Origin: an uncultured Pseudomonadales bacterium
GTDB taxonomy: Bacteria; Pseudomonadota; Gammaproteobacteria; Pseudomonadales; Cellvibrionaceae
DNA length: 64,000 bases
Direction: 5' to 3'
Assembly: GCA_947488935.1 (NCBI GenBank)
Contig: CANLBN010000002.1
Location: 620,001-684,000, forward strand
The notes under the pieces were generated by a model. The model was not told the DNA's origin. It made no database searches and was given only the letters and a program-made list of their open reading frames with translations. Positions 41,399-50,951 of the stretch are shown piece after piece. The position numbers and the translations under genes were made by a program. Numbering within the stretch: position 1 is the first letter of the stretch; the number at the start of each line of letters is the position of its first letter.

Positions 41399-42306
41399 GA
41401 TCATTGAAAATCCAAGCATATCACCCCTTTCGATCCCCTGAGGCGAAACAAGAGTATCTGCACTTCTATGACTATCTGGCCGAGCAGTGGCCAACCCCAT
41501 CCGAAACACGGCTCGTAAGCACGACATTTGGCCAAACCTTGATCCGTATCCAGGGGCCAGCCGACGCCGCGCCTTTGGTGCTCTTGCCCGGCGATACGGA
41601 GACTTCGCTGTCGTGGCTGCCGGTGATCGAGGCGTTTTCGCAGAGCTACAGAACTTATGCGATTGACCACGTCTACGACAATGGGCGGAGTATCTACACC
41701 AAAGAGATGTCACGCCCTTCGGATTTGGTTGATTGGCTTGACGAAGTTTTTGATGAACTGAGGTTGGGCCGACTGAATTTGGCCGGATATTCATATGGTG
41801 CTTGGCAGACCGCCCTTTATTCGCTGGCCAACCCTAGTCGGGTCGAGAAGCTGGTCTTGCTGGCTCCATCGGCCACGATACTTTTTCCAGGCCCGGTGAT
41901 ACTAATGAGGGCCGTCCTATACCACTTTTTGCCCTATCGGTTCGTCGCCAGAAACTATTTCCATTGGTACGGGCCCGATGCCGTGAATGACGATCGAACC
42001 CGGGCGCGGGTTGACGAGATGGTCGAAGAGGATTTGCTGGCACGGCGCTGCTTTAAGAAAAGAAAATTCGTGCCCCCGACGCGACTGAGTGACGCGAATT
42101 GGAGAGAGCTGCGCGTGCCGACGCTTTTTCTGGTCGGAGAAAACGATAGGACATACTCTGCGCAACGTGCGATTCGTCGTTTGCGTCGGGTCGCGCCCGA
42201 GGTCGAAACAATGATCGCCCCGAATACCGACCATTACATCTTGTTGACGAACCCAGATTGGGTCATTCGGAATACGCTTAGTTTTCTCCAAAAATCTGGG
42301 AAATAG
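41395..42306 (+). CDS. Alpha/beta hydrolase (second, higher-GC)
   Basis: A 303-residue alpha/beta hydrolase. VLLPGDTETSLSWLPV is the early loop, AGYSYGAWQTALYSL the nucleophile elbow (Ser), FLVGENDRTYS the acid region and NTDHYILL the catalytic His. The frame runs further upstream, but ATG 41395 overlapping the previous stop (ATGA) is the natural start. Base composition is clearly richer in G+C than neighbouring genes, suggesting separate ancestry. Substrate not predictable. Confidence 0.82.
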   Translation: MRSLKIQAYHPFRSPEAKQEYLHFYDYLAEQWPTPSETRLVSTTFGQTLIRIQGPADAAPLVLLPGDTETSLSWLPVIEAFSQSYRTYAIDHVYDNGRSIYTKEMSRPSDLVDWLDEVFDELRLGRLNLAGYSYGAWQTALYSLANPSRVEKLVLLAPSATILFPGPVILMRAVLYHFLPYRFVARNYFHWYGPDAVNDDRTRARVDEMVEEDLLARRCFKKRKFVPPTRLSDANWRELRVPTLFLVGENDRTYSAQRAIRRLRRVAPEVETMIAPNTDHYILLTNPDWVIRNTLSFLQKSGK

Positions 42307-42468
42307 TTGCAGGACGCACTCCGAGGTGTGGGCACCCAGTACCTAAGCGTTATCGCTGTGGGAATCTGCTGATAAATATCCTCTCTTAGCCACATTTGTG
42401 CTAGTTCTTTTTCTACTTGATGGTAAAAAGTCATCAACATCAATCTACTGATGCATTAATTGTTAGCG

Positions 42469-42540
42469 TTACTTATAAAGCCAAAACCACCACACAATAA
42501 ATGTAATCAGCAATAAACCCGCTATATTGATCATCACCAT
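42469..42540 (-). pseudogene. N-terminal stub of a cupredoxin-domain protein downstream of the copper ATPase gene
   Basis: A 23-codon frame with a good ribosome site (TTAGGGGAATGTTAAATG) encodes a membrane anchor (NIAGLLLITFIVWWFWLYK) and then stops. The sequence matches the anchor of membrane-bound cupredoxin proteins that commonly follow CopA-type ATPases, but the ~100-residue copper domain is missing. It may be a truncated gene or, less likely, a real single-helix small protein. Confidence 0.5.
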
Positions 42541-42601
42541 TTAACATTCCCCTAATTTAAATCAAGCCCATACGGCTTGTTGCAAGTAATCACTGAAATT
42601 A

Positions 42602-44869
42602 CTATTCTTTCGTCTTAAAAAATCGCAATCGATTAGCATTGGTTACTACCGTTAAAGACGAAAAAGCCATTGCCGCACCAGCTATGACAGGGCTTAGCAA
42701 TAAACCAAAAAATGGATACAAAACACCTGCCGCAACAGGGATTCCTGCAACGTTATAAATAAAAGCGCCGAATAAATTCTGTTTAATATTCCTCAAAGTT
42801 GCCTTGCTAACAGCAATCGCATCGGCTAATCCATGGAGTGAACCCCGCATTAAGGTAATATCTGCACTTTCTATGGCAATGTCAGTGCCGGTCCCTATCG
42901 CAAAGCCAACATTAGCCATAGCCAATGCTGGGGCATCATTAATACCATCCCCTGTCATACCAACAAGCTCGCCTTCTATTTGTAATGCTTGTACCTTTTT
43001 GGATTTTTCTTCTGGCAAGACTTCGGCAAAAAATTCTTTAATCCCTACTTTGTTGGCCACTGCTTTTGCAGTATCGCGATTATCGCCGGTCAGCATCACT
43101 ATACGAATTCCCATATTTTGTAAGCGTTTAATCGCCGTAATTGAATCGCTTTTGATCGGGTCGGCTACGGCGATAAGGGCCGCAAATTGATTATCAACCG
43201 CGAAATACATCGGCGTTTTGGCATCACTCGCCAGTTGCTGTGCTTTGCCAACGTAATCGTCGAGACTAATGCCGTGCTCGTGCATTAATTTTTCGTTACC
43301 AAAGAGTAATTGTTTACCATTGACTGTGGCTTCAACACCCTGCCCAGCAATTGCAGTAAATTGATTCACTTTAGACAACGCAATTCCTCGCTCTTGTGCA
43401 GATTCAACAATAGCCAAGGCTAATGGATGTTCCGAGCCGGATTCCAAACTCGCAGCGAGTTGAATAACATCTTGTTCACTAAAATTATTGGCAAGTACAA
43501 CATCAGTTACTTTGGGCGCGCCTAAAGTAATAGTGCCGGTTTTATCCAAAATCATGGCAGTAATTTTTGACGCAGTTTGTAGTGCTTCTCCATTGCGAAT
43601 TAACACACCGGCTTCAGCTGCCTTGCCAACCCCAACCATTACTGACATAGGTGTAGCTAAACCTAAAGCACATGGACAGGCAATAATCAGTACCGTTGTA
43701 GCCGATACAATTGCGAAAGCGATAGCAGGTTCGGGACCAAAATTGAGCCAAGCCAACGCGCTAGTCACCGCTATAATCATTACCGCTGGGACAAAATAAG
43801 CGGCAATAACATCAGCTAAACGACCGATAGAGGGTTTGGAGTTTTGTGCCTGTTTTACCATACCAATAATCTGCGCTAAGGCAGTGTCTTTGCCCACTCT
43901 GGTCACTTTAAATAAAATCGAGCCAGTTTTATTAATAGTGCCGGCTACAATACTGTCGCCCTTGCTTTTTTCTACAGGCATCGGTTCTCCCGTCAGCATG
44001 GATTCATCTATCGCCGTACGGCCTTCTGTTACTTCCCCATCAACAGAGACTTTTTCGCCGGGCCGTACACGCACAATGTCATTGAGTAGTACTTGCTCAA
44101 TAGCGATATCTAGTTCTTGATTATCGCGAATTACTCGCGCGGTTTTGGGCTGTAAACCTATCAGGCGTTTAATGGCTTCAGAGGTGCGGCCACGCGCTTT
44201 TAGCTCTAGAGCTAGACCCAAATTAATCAGTCCAATAATCATCGCCGTAGCTTCAAAATACACATGACGTGCCATTTCAGGTACAGCCTCTGGAATAAAA
44301 ACGACCATCATGGAATAGAACCAAGCTGTACCAGTACCCAAGGCAATTAAGGTATCCATATTGGCGGAGTGATTTTTAAAGGACTTCCAAGCGGCCACAT
44401 AAAAATGCTTGCCTGAAAAAAACATAACCACGAGTGTTAATAGGCCCACTACCAGCCAAACGAGTTGTTCATTCGTTGTTGATACCGTCATGGCACCGCC
44501 GAAAAGACCGTAGATCATTAAAGGAATACCCAGTGCCAAAGCAATTGCCATTTCCCTTATTAATTTTTTATAGTAGGCAAAATCAGCTTTTTCTTTTTCA
44601 TCAAGCGCTTTCCCATCGCTCTCTGCCCCAGTAGATTTAGCGTTATAACCCGCCTGCTCTATAGCTTTAATGAGCTCATCGGAAATGACATTACCGCTGA
44701 CACTCACTGTACGTTGAGCAAAATTCATTTCCGCACGAGTAACACCAGATACTTTATTCAGTGCCCCTTCAATTTTATTGACACAACTGGCACAGCCTGC
44801 TCCCTCGATTATTAACTCTTGTTGAATATTTGGAGCTTCCTGCTTATGTTGAAGTGTTGATTCTTTCAT
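42602..44869 (-). CDS. copA: CopA-type Cu(I)-translocating P1B ATPase
   Basis: A 755-residue P-type ATPase. One N-terminal heavy-metal domain ([15 protein letters not shown]) is followed by eight helices, the actuator loop motif TGEPMPV, the intramembrane CPC of [12 protein letters not shown], phosphorylation site DKTG, ATP-binding SEHPLA and the hinge [14 protein letters not shown]. These define the P1B-1 copper group, which pumps Cu(I) from cytoplasm to periplasm. ATG 44869 is preferred; the frame extends two codons upstream to a TTG. It follows the cytochrome gene at 44916 by 46 bp and is the one gene of this copper operon missing from the inverted copy at 5.8-11.5 kb. The symbol duplicates that of the multicopper oxidase by convention. 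Confidence 0.93.
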   Translation of the reverse strand: MKESTLQHKQEAPNIQQELIIEGAGCASCVNKIEGALNKVSGVTRAEMNFAQRTVSVSGNVISDELIKAIEQAGYNAKSTGAESDGKALDEKEKADFAYYKKLIREMAIALALGIPLMIYGLFGGAMTVSTTNEQLVWLVVGLLTLVVMFFSGKHFYVAAWKSFKNHSANMDTLIALGTGTAWFYSMMVVFIPEAVPEMARHVYFEATAMIIGLINLGLALELKARGRTSEAIKRLIGLQPKTARVIRDNQELDIAIEQVLLNDIVRVRPGEKVSVDGEVTEGRTAIDESMLTGEPMPVEKSKGDSIVAGTINKTGSILFKVTRVGKDTALAQIIGMVKQAQNSKPSIGRLADVIAAYFVPAVMIIAVTSALAWLNFGPEPAIAFAIVSATTVLIIACPCALGLATPMSVMVGVGKAAEAGVLIRNGEALQTASKITAMILDKTGTITLGAPKVTDVVLANNFSEQDVIQLAASLESGSEHPLALAIVESAQERGIALSKVNQFTAIAGQGVEATVNGKQLLFGNEKLMHEHGISLDDYVGKAQQLASDAKTPMYFAVDNQFAALIAVADPIKSDSITAIKRLQNMGIRIVMLTGDNRDTAKAVANKVGIKEFFAEVLPEEKSKKVQALQIEGELVGMTGDGINDAPALAMANVGFAIGTGTDIAIESADITLMRGSLHGLADAIAVSKATLRNIKQNLFGAFIYNVAGIPVAAGVLYPFFGLLLSPVIAGAAMAFSSLTVVTNANRLRFFKTKE

Positions 44870-44915
44870 AGTCAATACTCTCTATGTATCTTGGCACTCA
44901 TACTTAATGTTTACA

Positions 44916-45407
44916 TTACTCGCGTGATGATTTTTCAATTGTTAACCACGCCTCATAAACATCATTCGTCCAATAGGATTGGAAATAAGCAATCACGTCG
45001 ACAATATCCGTTGGATTTAACTTATGTTTAAATGGTGGCATTTGCCCACCTACCGTTGCGCCACCATTGCGAATAGTATGACTTAGAATGCGGAGTGGAT
45101 GATGCCACGCATGAGCTGTTCCATTTAATGGCGGTGGCGGATAATGACCACTCGCTGTACGAGTTTTCCAATTAGGCGTTGCCTCAGCCTTATTGCCATG
45201 GCATACCGCACAATTATTAGAAAAAACAGTTCTTCCTCGTTCAGACTGTTCAGAAAAATACCAACGATTAGTATCTTCTTTAGGAGACAATGTTATCTGA
45301 CCCAACACTAAATTGTTTTTCGAAGACTGGCTATTCGATTCCAAGCTGTTATCGCAACCTAGAATAATCAACGGTAGCAACACAATAATGAATGATTTTA
45401 TTTTCAT
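44916..45407 (-). CDS. Lipoprotein c-type cytochrome, copy 2
   Basis: A 163-residue homologue of the cytochrome at 11039, with eight substitutions. The lipobox LPLIILGC, haem motif CAVCHG and putative axial Met in GGQMPPFKHKL are all kept. Here the operon continues: the CopA ATPase gene begins 46 bp downstream. That arrangement is probably ancestral and the other copy truncated. Both cytochromes may take electrons from periplasmic copper oxidation, by inference. Confidence 0.8.
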   Translation of the reverse strand: MKIKSFIIVLLPLIILGCDNSLESNSQSSKNNLVLGQITLSPKEDTNRWYFSEQSERGRTVFSNNCAVCHGNKAEATPNWKTRTASGHYPPPPLNGTAHAWHHPLRILSHTIRNGGATVGGQMPPFKHKLNPTDIVDVIAYFQSYWTNDVYEAWLTIEKSSRE

Positions 45408-45427
45408 GGTAAAAAATCCTGCATGGT

Positions 45428-45976
45428 TTATTTTCTAGCGGTAATAATTTGATATTGATCCGGTGTTAATTCAGGTAATTTTTTTAAAAATGCAACCATA
45501 GCCCAAATTCTCTCATCACTATGAGTTGTTCCAAAAGCCGCCATGCCTGATGCCATAATGCCATGCTTAATCACCCAAAATTGTTGTTGTTCGATAGTAT
45601 TTAGAGCATTATGTCCACCCTCTTCATGTGTGTGTCCATGCTCCTCGGCACTTACTGTTAAGTTAGGTGGTTTGGGATATAGGCCAAGGCTTAAATCACT
45701 TTCTTTTTGTCCTGGCTGTAAATGGCAGCCTGAACACATGTCATTATAATCTGCGCCTCCACTGAGCAAAAGCTGAGGGTCATCTAGCGGAGGAACTTTA
45801 ATATCTTTTGATGCTCTGGCAATGGATTTTTTACGTAGAGTGTCTAATAAAAAAAACGTTAAAGCATTATGTTTATTATCTGCTCCAATTGGGTAAAAGC
45901 CTGAATAAACAAAGCTCAGGGCAGATAGTATTCCTATCGACGATATGATAAGTACGTATTTAATTGTAGTTTTCAT
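45428..45976 (-). CDS. Membrane-anchored c-type cytochrome, copy 2
   Basis: A 182-residue homologue of the gene at 10470. The CSGCH haem motif, the His-rich loop (EEHGHTHEEGGHN) and the GIMASGMAAFG region are conserved, while the anchor differs (MKTTIKYVLIISSIGILSA). ATG 45976 is used to match the other copy; the frame upstream to 46033 is not supported by a ribosome site, whereas AGAGAA lies before 45976. The gene is 20 bp from the next cytochrome. Confidence 0.8.
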   Translation of the reverse strand: MKTTIKYVLIISSIGILSALSFVYSGFYPIGADNKHNALTFFLLDTLRKKSIARASKDIKVPPLDDPQLLLSGGADYNDMCSGCHLQPGQKESDLSLGLYPKPPNLTVSAEEHGHTHEEGGHNALNTIEQQQFWVIKHGIMASGMAAFGTTHSDERIWAMVAFLKKLPELTPDQYQIITARK

Positions 45977-46065
45977 TATATTCTCTTTACTTCTTTTATT
46001 TTCAATGTATGCAGTGGAGCGAGAAACATTCACTCCACATCTAACGTTATAGTAAGGTTTTTTGT

Positions 46066-46356
46066 TTATCCATGATGATCATATTTATGTTCATCTATTT
46101 TATGTTTATTTTCTTTCTTAGTGTCACCATGATTTTCCTTTCGATGTTTTTCGCCATGGCTATCTTCGCCCGTGCATTGCTTCATTATTGCCTGCATTAT
46201 TGGGTCATTCTTATCCATTTTAGAATGATCTATTGCTTGGCAGTTAGGTTTTTCTGCATTGCTTTTTTTATGTAATGCAGGGTCATGTGCATTGACACTC
46301 GTTGTAATTAAAATAAAAGTTGTGCTGATAAAAATTATCAATAATTTATTTAACAT
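46066..46356 (-). CDS. Small exported His-rich protein, copy 2
   Basis: A 96-residue version of the protein at 10089: signal peptide ending SVNAHD, NCQAIDHSKMDKNDPIMQ and a charged tail with HGEKHRKENHGD ending HKYDHHG. About one residue in five differs from copy 1, the highest divergence in the module. Probably a periplasmic metal binder; no family recognised. Confidence 0.6.
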   Translation of the reverse strand: MLNKLLIIFISTTFILITTSVNAHDPALHKKSNAEKPNCQAIDHSKMDKNDPIMQAIMKQCTGEDSHGEKHRKENHGDTKKENKHKIDEHKYDHHG

Positions 46357-46405
46357 GGATTTTTCCTTTAAAAATCATAATTATAAGTAAGATAAAATTG
46401 TTACA

Positions 46406-47137
46406 TTAAAACCAAGCGCTAAAACCAACAACAAATTGCACATCGCTAGTGGATTCACCTTCATCTCTTGCAAAATCGGCGGTTACCCCATAACTCCTTT
46501 CCCAATTAACACCGATATAGGGTGAAAACTCAGGGATAATTGCATAGGCTAAACGTAATCCAACTTCTGTATCAGATATACCGGAGCCGGTTCCTGTCTC
46601 CTCGTCATTCTCACCAAAGATATTAATCTCAAATTCAGGTATCAATACAAGGCGCTGTGTGATTGGCAGCTCATATTCAGCTTCGAAACGAAAGCCTGTA
46701 CGCCCTGATTCTCCAATAAATAAAGCAGCTTCGATATCAATAAAATAGGGAGCTAACCCCTGAAAACCAACAACAGCCCAATTGCGCTCTGGCTTAGGTT
46801 CAAAATCTCTTCGGAGCCCTACTTGAAAATCCCAGAAAGAAGAAATTGCTTTGCTATAAAGCAGTTGCAGTTCTATTTCTTCATTTTCTCCATCAACTCG
46901 CTCAGCATCTGCCTTAATCCAAATTTTATTCAAGTCGTAACCAAACCAAGCTTGCCCTTCAAAAACAAAGGGATCTTCATCACCGTTACGTTGTTCAAAT
47001 TGGTCAATGTTAACCTTATAAAGCAAAGGATCGTCTTTGCCACCGGCAAATACAGATACGCTGAATGCTAAAATTGAGGCTTGCAAAACCAACAACAGGC
47101 ATCTTCTTTTCAATTTTATTTTCATTGTTATACTCAT
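46406..47137 (-). CDS. copB: CopB-type outer-membrane copper resistance protein, copy 2
   Basis: A 243-residue homologue of the gene at 9308 with the same signal peptide, barrel strands and terminal SAWF. Only scattered changes are seen (for example FGYDLNKIW for VGYDLNKFW, EGES for EGEP). It follows the multicopper oxidase gene by 52 bp. No frameshift or stop is present, so both copies should be functional. Confidence 0.85.
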   Translation of the reverse strand: MSITMKIKLKRRCLLLVLQASILAFSVSVFAGGKDDPLLYKVNIDQFEQRNGDEDPFVFEGQAWFGYDLNKIWIKADAERVDGENEEIELQLLYSKAISSFWDFQVGLRRDFEPKPERNWAVVGFQGLAPYFIDIEAALFIGESGRTGFRFEAEYELPITQRLVLIPEFEINIFGENDEETGTGSGISDTEVGLRLAYAIIPEFSPYIGVNWERSYGVTADFARDEGESTSDVQFVVGFSAWF

Positions 47138-47189
47138 TTAATTTTCTCTATTAATATTGTGTCCACATTCACTAATTAGGTGGCCAGTT

Positions 47190-49304
47190 TTAACTGATTT
47201 GGACTTCACGCATCATGCCTGGCATATGGTAAATAAGATGACAGTGATACGCCCATCGGCCCATCGCATCTGCTGTAACTAAGTAACTGATACTAGAACC
47301 TGGATGAACAAGAATAGTGTGTTTACGTGGGATATAATTGGGCTCGCCGGTTTCGAGTTCGCTCCAAACACCGTGTAAATGCATAGGATGAGTCATCATC
47401 GTATCGTTGACTAAAACAATGCGAACACGCTCACCATATTTGAGTTTTATAGGGTCAGCGTCGGTAAATTTAATGCCGTTTATAGACCACATATAACGCG
47501 TCATATTGCCAGTAAGATGCAACTCGATTTCCCGTGTAGGTTCTCGAGTATCAATCGTTGGTGTTAAATTACGAATGTCTGCATAGGTCAAAACTTTGCG
47601 GTTATAAAGTTGCAAGTGATCACGTAAACCGACACCTGGATCGCTCAAACCATTTTGAAAACTTTCTGCGCGCATATCCATATGTGGACCAAATTCACTT
47701 TTAGCATGAACAAGGTTAGTCTTATTGGTACCGTACCCAGCCATACCCAACATAGAAGTAGATACTGATTTAGCCACCATCCCATGTTGGCTGTGGTCCA
47801 TTGAGTCTGAAGCCTGACTCTTTTTACTATGATCCATTGGCGCTGAACCATGACCCATTTTACTATGATCCATTGGGGCTGAGCCGTGCCCCATTTTGCT
47901 ATGGTCCATTGGGGCTGAGCCGTGCCCCATTTTGCTACGGTCCATTGGCGCTGAACTCTGCCCCACTTTACTGTGATCCATTGGGGCTGAACCGTGCCCC
48001 ATTTTACTGTGATCCATTGGCGCTGAGCCATGACCCATTTTTCTATGATCTATTTTAGATGAGCCAGAAGATGCCTTTATAACAGTAGGACTAGTGTGTG
48101 CACTGTGATCCATTTGTTTTGTCTGTTGACCATGTTGACTATGGCTTCCTCCAGCCATTCCCATGTCGCCGTGACCCAATACAGGCGCATAATCCATTGG
48201 TGGAATTTCTGCTTGCCAGTTAACATTTGGCGTTAATACACCTCGTGTAAAACCAGTTCGATCAATAGTTTGTGCAAAAATGGTGTAGGCACTATCGCTG
48301 CTTGGCTCAACAATAACATCGTAAGTTTCTGCAACGCCTATTCGAAATTCATCGATAGTTACAGGTTCAATATTTTGCCCATCGGATGCAACCACAGTCA
48401 TTTTTAAACCGGGGATACGCACATCAAAAATGGTCATGGCAGCGGCATTAATAAAACGTAGACGAACTTTCTCTCCTTTACTAAACAGAGCCTGCCAACC
48501 GTCATCTGGCGTCATGCCATTCATTAAAAAGGTATAAGTATGGCCATTAACATCAGCAAGATCCGTGTCGCTCATACGCATTTGATTCCACATAGCACGA
48601 TCACGTAGCGTCGCATTAACACCTTTACTTTTAATATCTTTCCACAAATCACCTGATGTTCGTTCTCGGCGGTTATAATAATGGCTCACCTTTTTTAGGC
48701 GGGCGTATACCCTTTCAGGTCTTTGATCTGACCAGTCCGATAAAACCACAACATGATCGCGATCATAAGCAACAGGGTCTGGCTCTTTTGGATCAATCAC
48801 AATAGCGCCATACACCCCTGTTTGCTCCTGAAAACCAGAGTGACTGTGGTACCAATAGGTACCGCTTTGATTTACATCAAATTCATACTCAAAAGTATCT
48901 CCAGGCTTAATGCCTGCAAAGCTAAGCCCCGGCACACCATCCATTCTTGAGGGTAAAATCATGCCATGCCAATGGATAGAGCTATCATGAGACAGGTTAT
49001 TTTTGACATTCAATTTTACTCGCTCGCCTTCTTTCCAGCGTAAAATAGGTGCAGGCAATGAGCCATTCACAGTGGTTGCTATTTTATCTCTACCCGTTAA
49101 GTTGACAGCTTGATAACCAATATCTAAATTGAATTTATTGCCCCGCAATGTTTGTGGTGATGATCGTTTAGTAGTTGCTCCTAACGATAGACTTGAACCC
49201 AAGCCAAGCCCTAGAGCAGCACTACCAGCAGCCATACCTGTTACAAAACGGCGTCGTGAAAGATGAGGTGGCGTCAAAATCGCCGGTGGATAATTTGTCT
49301 TCAT
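47190..49304 (-). CDS. copA: CopA/PcoA-type multicopper oxidase with expanded Met/His repeats, copy 2
   Basis: A 704-residue version of the oxidase at 7309, with the same Tat signal and the four copper motifs HWHGM, HSHSG, HPMHLHG and HCHLIYHM. It differs chiefly in the insert around residues 400-500, where a 12-residue unit (MGHGSAPMDHSK) is repeated about six times, against about one in the other copy. The extra Met and His should raise Cu(I)-binding capacity, which is inference from composition. Outside the insert the two proteins are almost identical. Confidence 0.92.
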   Translation of the reverse strand: MKTNYPPAILTPPHLSRRRFVTGMAAGSAALGLGLGSSLSLGATTKRSSPQTLRGNKFNLDIGYQAVNLTGRDKIATTVNGSLPAPILRWKEGERVKLNVKNNLSHDSSIHWHGMILPSRMDGVPGLSFAGIKPGDTFEYEFDVNQSGTYWYHSHSGFQEQTGVYGAIVIDPKEPDPVAYDRDHVVVLSDWSDQRPERVYARLKKVSHYYNRRERTSGDLWKDIKSKGVNATLRDRAMWNQMRMSDTDLADVNGHTYTFLMNGMTPDDGWQALFSKGEKVRLRFINAAAMTIFDVRIPGLKMTVVASDGQNIEPVTIDEFRIGVAETYDVIVEPSSDSAYTIFAQTIDRTGFTRGVLTPNVNWQAEIPPMDYAPVLGHGDMGMAGGSHSQHGQQTKQMDHSAHTSPTVIKASSGSSKIDHRKMGHGSAPMDHSKMGHGSAPMDHSKVGQSSAPMDRSKMGHGSAPMDHSKMGHGSAPMDHSKMGHGSAPMDHSKKSQASDSMDHSQHGMVAKSVSTSMLGMAGYGTNKTNLVHAKSEFGPHMDMRAESFQNGLSDPGVGLRDHLQLYNRKVLTYADIRNLTPTIDTREPTREIELHLTGNMTRYMWSINGIKFTDADPIKLKYGERVRIVLVNDTMMTHPMHLHGVWSELETGEPNYIPRKHTILVHPGSSISYLVTADAMGRWAYHCHLIYHMPGMMREVQIS
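47831..48046 (-). repeat. 36 bp x 6 in-frame tandem repeat in the multicopper oxidase gene
   Basis: Units begin at 47831, 47867, 47903, 47939, 47975 and 48011 with (G)ATCCATTGG(C/G)GCTGA on the plus strand, each exactly 36 bp. They encode MGHGSAPMDHSK-type blocks on the minus strand. Units carry a few substitutions (VGQSSAPMDRSK in one). Confidence 0.9.
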
Positions 49305-49512
49305 TATTTTTCTCCAAATACATTATTTTGTTAGTGACACGTCCATAATTCAGTGCTCTATCTCATAACGTTAAGGTTCATGTTCGTACTTGCATATTGA
49401 CTTCTAAAACCTACCAATGAGATTTTTCGAAGATTGCAAAAAATGAAATTTATGAGCAGAAAGCCGGCTTTATTTAGCCTATAGGCTAAACAGGAGACGG
49501 ACTTGCCCTGTG

Positions 49513-49884
49513 TTAAACGAGAATAGGTGGACGGTAGAGTGAACTAGATAATATATCGATAGAGAGAGAGGTTGAGTAAATTTGAAACGATAAATGAACT
49601 GGCTTTATGATAGGCAACAAATTACTCAAAATTAATGAAGGTTGGCAAACTATACTGCAAGCATCGCAATTCATTGATGACATATCATGAACACTAGCAA
49701 CAGCACTAGTATCCATTGTGTGCATTGCGATAGGTCCTTTAGTCTCTATAAGTTGAGTGACACAATCTGTTTGATTATGCCCGATACAGTCCAGCTTTGT
49801 ATGATGCATTGCCGATGCAGCCACAAAAAGTTGCTGACTAAGAAACCAAATTAACAATATTGTGGTGAACTGTCGCTTTTTCAT
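49513..49884 (-). CDS. Small exported Cys/His/Met protein, CopL/CzcI-like, copy 2
   Basis: A 123-residue homologue of the protein at 6727: signal peptide ending AASA, MHHTKLDC, GHNQTDC, NCDACSIVCQPS and the ending SSSLYRPPILV. Changes are few (for instance LIETKGPIAM for LIEPEGPIAM). It is first behind a CueR-type promoter. Between it and the oxidase gene a perfect 18 bp palindrome, TTTAGCCTATAGGCTAAA, is present only in this copy. Confidence 0.65.
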   Translation of the reverse strand: MKKRQFTTILLIWFLSQQLFVAASAMHHTKLDCIGHNQTDCVTQLIETKGPIAMHTMDTSAVASVHDMSSMNCDACSIVCQPSLILSNLLPIIKPVHLSFQIYSTSLSIDILSSSLYRPPILV

Positions 49885-49930
49885 GAAGTTAGTATAGCTT
49901 TAGCGTCTTTTTCATTTAATGTGTAGTCAC

Positions 49931-49961
49931 ATTAAACACCTAGAGTTAACTCTAGGGTCAA
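49931..49961 (-). promoter_or_regulatory. MerR-type promoter with 19 bp spacer (CueR target), copy 2
   Basis: On the minus strand TTGACC (49956-49961) and TTTAAT (49931-49936) flank a 19 bp spacer with the dyad CCTAGAG-TTAA-CTCTAGG. One base of the central tetranucleotide differs from copy 1; the dyad arms are unchanged. Confidence 0.8.
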
Positions 49962-49972
49962 TAGAAAAGATA

Positions 49973-50365
49973 TTATTTTTCAAATTCTTTTAAAATTGGG
50001 CAATCAGGCTCTAGGCTAAGTTCACAGGTAGTTAGCAAGGTCTGAAGCTCGTCATGTAGTTGGGATAGGGCGTATATTTTTTGTTCTAATTCGTTCAGTT
50101 TCTGTTTCATCACCTTGCGTATTTGCGGTTTAACATTAGCAGGTTGGTTACGAAAGTCTAATAGTTGTCTAATTGAGTCAAGACTAAACCCCATCCGTTG
50201 TGCATGTCGGATAAACCGAATACGCGCAATCAACTCGTTATTATAATAACGTATGCCATTTGTACTACGCGTTACCTCCCCTAACAAACCAATTTTCTCA
50301 TAGTAACGTAAGGTATCAACTGATACATTGAGTAGCGTAGCCACCTCTCCAATTCTTTTATGCAT
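49973..50365 (-). CDS. cueR: CueR-like MerR-family copper regulator, copy 2
   Basis: A 130-residue homologue of the regulator at 6246 with six substitutions (positions 2 and 11 in the first helix region and four in the C-terminal half). The metal loop CELSLEPDCPILKEF and the recognition helix are unchanged. Either protein should therefore bind either promoter, so the two copper operons are probably cross-regulated. The start is ATG 50365. Confidence 0.85.
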   Translation of the reverse strand: MHKRIGEVATLLNVSVDTLRYYEKIGLLGEVTRSTNGIRYYNNELIARIRFIRHAQRMGFSLDSIRQLLDFRNQPANVKPQIRKVMKQKLNELEQKIYALSQLHDELQTLLTTCELSLEPDCPILKEFEK

Positions 50366-50951
50366 AATTTTTCACTAATTAACCAAGACGATCATAATCA
50401 CTTCAAATAGAAAAACAAATTGACTAAGAGCCTAGCTATTACTGACATACAACATATAAAAGCTTACTTGCTATGCTCCCACTCAAACACGACATTACAC
50501 TTTACACACAAAATTTTAAGATCCAATTTACCATAAATTTTACTTTGTCTATGGATACATATAAGGATACCTGATGGGATTTTAGGAGTTCTTTGGTAAA
50601 CAAAATCTTCTAGCATTAACTGACTAAATTTCTGTTCAATCTACTTTTGAGCCAAGGTGTTAATTTACCTGCAAGCTCTTCAAAAACGTAAGATCCAAAT
50701 AATTCAAGCAGTGCCCTACGAATAACCTCAATCAAACTTATAATTCCCTTTTAACGGTAATAATTTTGACGTCGATCAAAAGGCTGTCTTCAATAGCATT
50801 ACCCTGTGATCGCCTCACCAGTACGATAGTATAAAATCAATAGTTTCTATTTTATATACCCACTTTTATTCTCAGATGTAATATTGATAATCATGATCCC
50901 ATCACAATTTGCGAAGGCCAGCCATCCTACAAATAAAATTGATTGTCATTT
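50366..50951. other. Gene-free leader of copper module copy 2, with an insertion
   Basis: About 586 bp homologous to 5833-6245 but interrupted by the 164 bp insertion at 50525-50688. The large dyad seen in copy 1 is not conserved here. No gene recognised. Confidence 0.5.
50517..50696. mobile_element. Small (164 bp) insertion flanked by an 8 bp direct duplication
   Basis: TAAGATCC occurs at 50517-50524 and 50689-50696. The 164 bp between are absent from the matching place in copper module copy 1, where a single TTAAGATCC-type site is present. The right end contains AATTTACCTGCAAGCTCTTC then AAAAACG, a clear relative of the 38 bp end sequence (AATTACCTGCAAACTGC ... AAAAACG). The left end starts AATTTACC. 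It has no coding capacity; a MITE-like derivative is likely. Confidence 0.65.

Noticed and set aside
43488..44120. Plus-strand frames inside the copA ATPase gene
   Set aside because: Antisense shadows rich in Ala/Thr/Pro, no homology-like features; the minus-strand ATPase explains the region.
47831..48046. 36 bp periodic repeats as a CRISPR-like array
   Set aside because: Units are contiguous without spacers and lie in frame within the oxidase gene, so they are a coding minisatellite.
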